A stretch of DNA of 64,000 nt from Metamycoplasma hominis ATCC 23114 (lineage in GTDB: Bacteria > Bacillota_I > Bacilli_A > Mycoplasmatales > Metamycoplasmataceae): positions 480,516 to 544,515 of the forward strand of contig NC_013511.1 of assembly GCF_000085865.1 (NCBI RefSeq). Direction: 5' to 3'. Under the pieces are notes generated by a model. That model was given only the letters and a program-made list of their open reading frames with translations, was not told the DNA's origin and did not search any database. Positions within the stretch are counted from its first letter, which is position 1; each line of letters opens with the position of its first letter. This document shows positions 63,605 to 64,000 of the stretch, piece by piece. The translations under genes were made by a program, and so were the position numbers.

Positions 63605-64000
63605 TTATGACTTTTCAAAAATAGCAGTTATGGGTTCTGAAGCATTGCTTCAAAACGCATCCTTATTTCCCTTCATAATTCCTTTATAAAAAGGTCAAGG
63701 TGCTTCCTCAATAGAAGTATTAACATTTCTATTTTTTCCCTTAGCTAACAATGATTCAATACTTGGATCTAGGAAATCTGATTTTCAATTAGGAGCTGCT
63801 TCATTTTGTTTTAAAGTTCAATATAAAACTAAAAATAATGCTCTTGGATTATCTCGATAAGGTCAGTATCTCGAATCATTTTTTGTAGCAGGAAAATAAT
63901 TAATTAATTCCTCTCACGTAAAAGAGAAAACTCTAAAATCGTAATTTGGAGAAATATTATTAAAATCTAAAAATCTGCTAAAAAATTCTCTATAAACTCT
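63605..64000 (-). CDS. C-terminal part of an unknown aromatic-rich protein
   Basis: The last 131 codons of a gene that begins beyond the window. With TGA as Trp it is unusually rich in Trp, Tyr, Phe and Pro (YWPYRDNPRALFLVLYWTLK, EAPWPFYKG). It resembles an extracellular or surface-domain C-terminus more than an enzyme core. No family recognised. It ends 14 nt before the gltX ATG, so gltX may be co-transcribed. Confidence 0.6.

Overview
This window comes from a low-GC mollicute that reads UGA as tryptophan. Almost every long reading frame is interrupted only by TGA, at positions where conserved families carry Trp (for example the WCGPC site of thioredoxin and the FSDPWPKKR motif of TrmB). Genes below are joined through these TGA codons. 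The 16S gene contains both sequences that I remember as the Mycoplasma hominis-specific 16S PCR sites (plus-strand 12816-12834 and 13129-13150, about 335 bp apart). The best guess is therefore M. hominis (Metamycoplasma) or a very close relative. I see no insertion sequence, prophage, CRISPR array, 5S gene or replication origin.

Layout. 1-7323 (minus): a YitT-type membrane protein, dnaB-rplI-gdpP (the same neighbourhood as in Bacillus), then a tightly overlapping tsaE-tsaB-tsaD-engB operon covering most of t6A synthesis plus a ribosome-assembly GTPase. 7486-8571: an M42 aminopeptidase. 8703-13297 (minus): a 16S-23S rRNA operon without 5S, with processing stems and a near-consensus promoter. 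13574-14562 (minus): rpmG-secE-nusG. 14664-17478 (plus): an EzrA-like protein and thiI. 17529-26917: lysS, a tRNA-Arg, two small membrane proteins, lepA, lon, grpE-hrcA with a CIRCE operator, and tRNA-Cys and tRNA-Arg. 27119-28946 (minus): the DnaB/DnaI helicase-loading pair, with DnaI lacking its P-loop. 29259-33129 (plus): dnaE and a stand-alone 5'-3' exonuclease. 33156-36981 (minus): HAD phosphatase, trxA, proS, deoB. 37273-50548: pyk, serS (minus), recD2-pth-tilS-ftsH, a DUF402 protein (minus), trmB, gyrA. 50699-63591 (minus): a surface coiled-coil gene broken by an in-frame TAA, an ECF S-component candidate, two tandem leucyl aminopeptidases, a small lipoprotein, ung-fmt, an ABC exporter, plsY, a small hypothetical protein and gltX. 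The window ends inside an unknown aromatic-rich protein.

Functionally this is mostly information processing (replication start, translation, tRNA modification, protein quality control) with some peptide degradation and a little carbon metabolism (pyk, deoB). The points of most interest are: genes at the head of transcripts that have a TATAAT box 6-8 nt before the start codon and no Shine-Dalgarno, which suggests leaderless mRNAs (rpmG, proS, dnaE, fmt and others); two compact promoter-hairpin-terminator units that may be small RNAs; the P-loop-less DnaI; the TAA-split surface gene; and the missing 5S.
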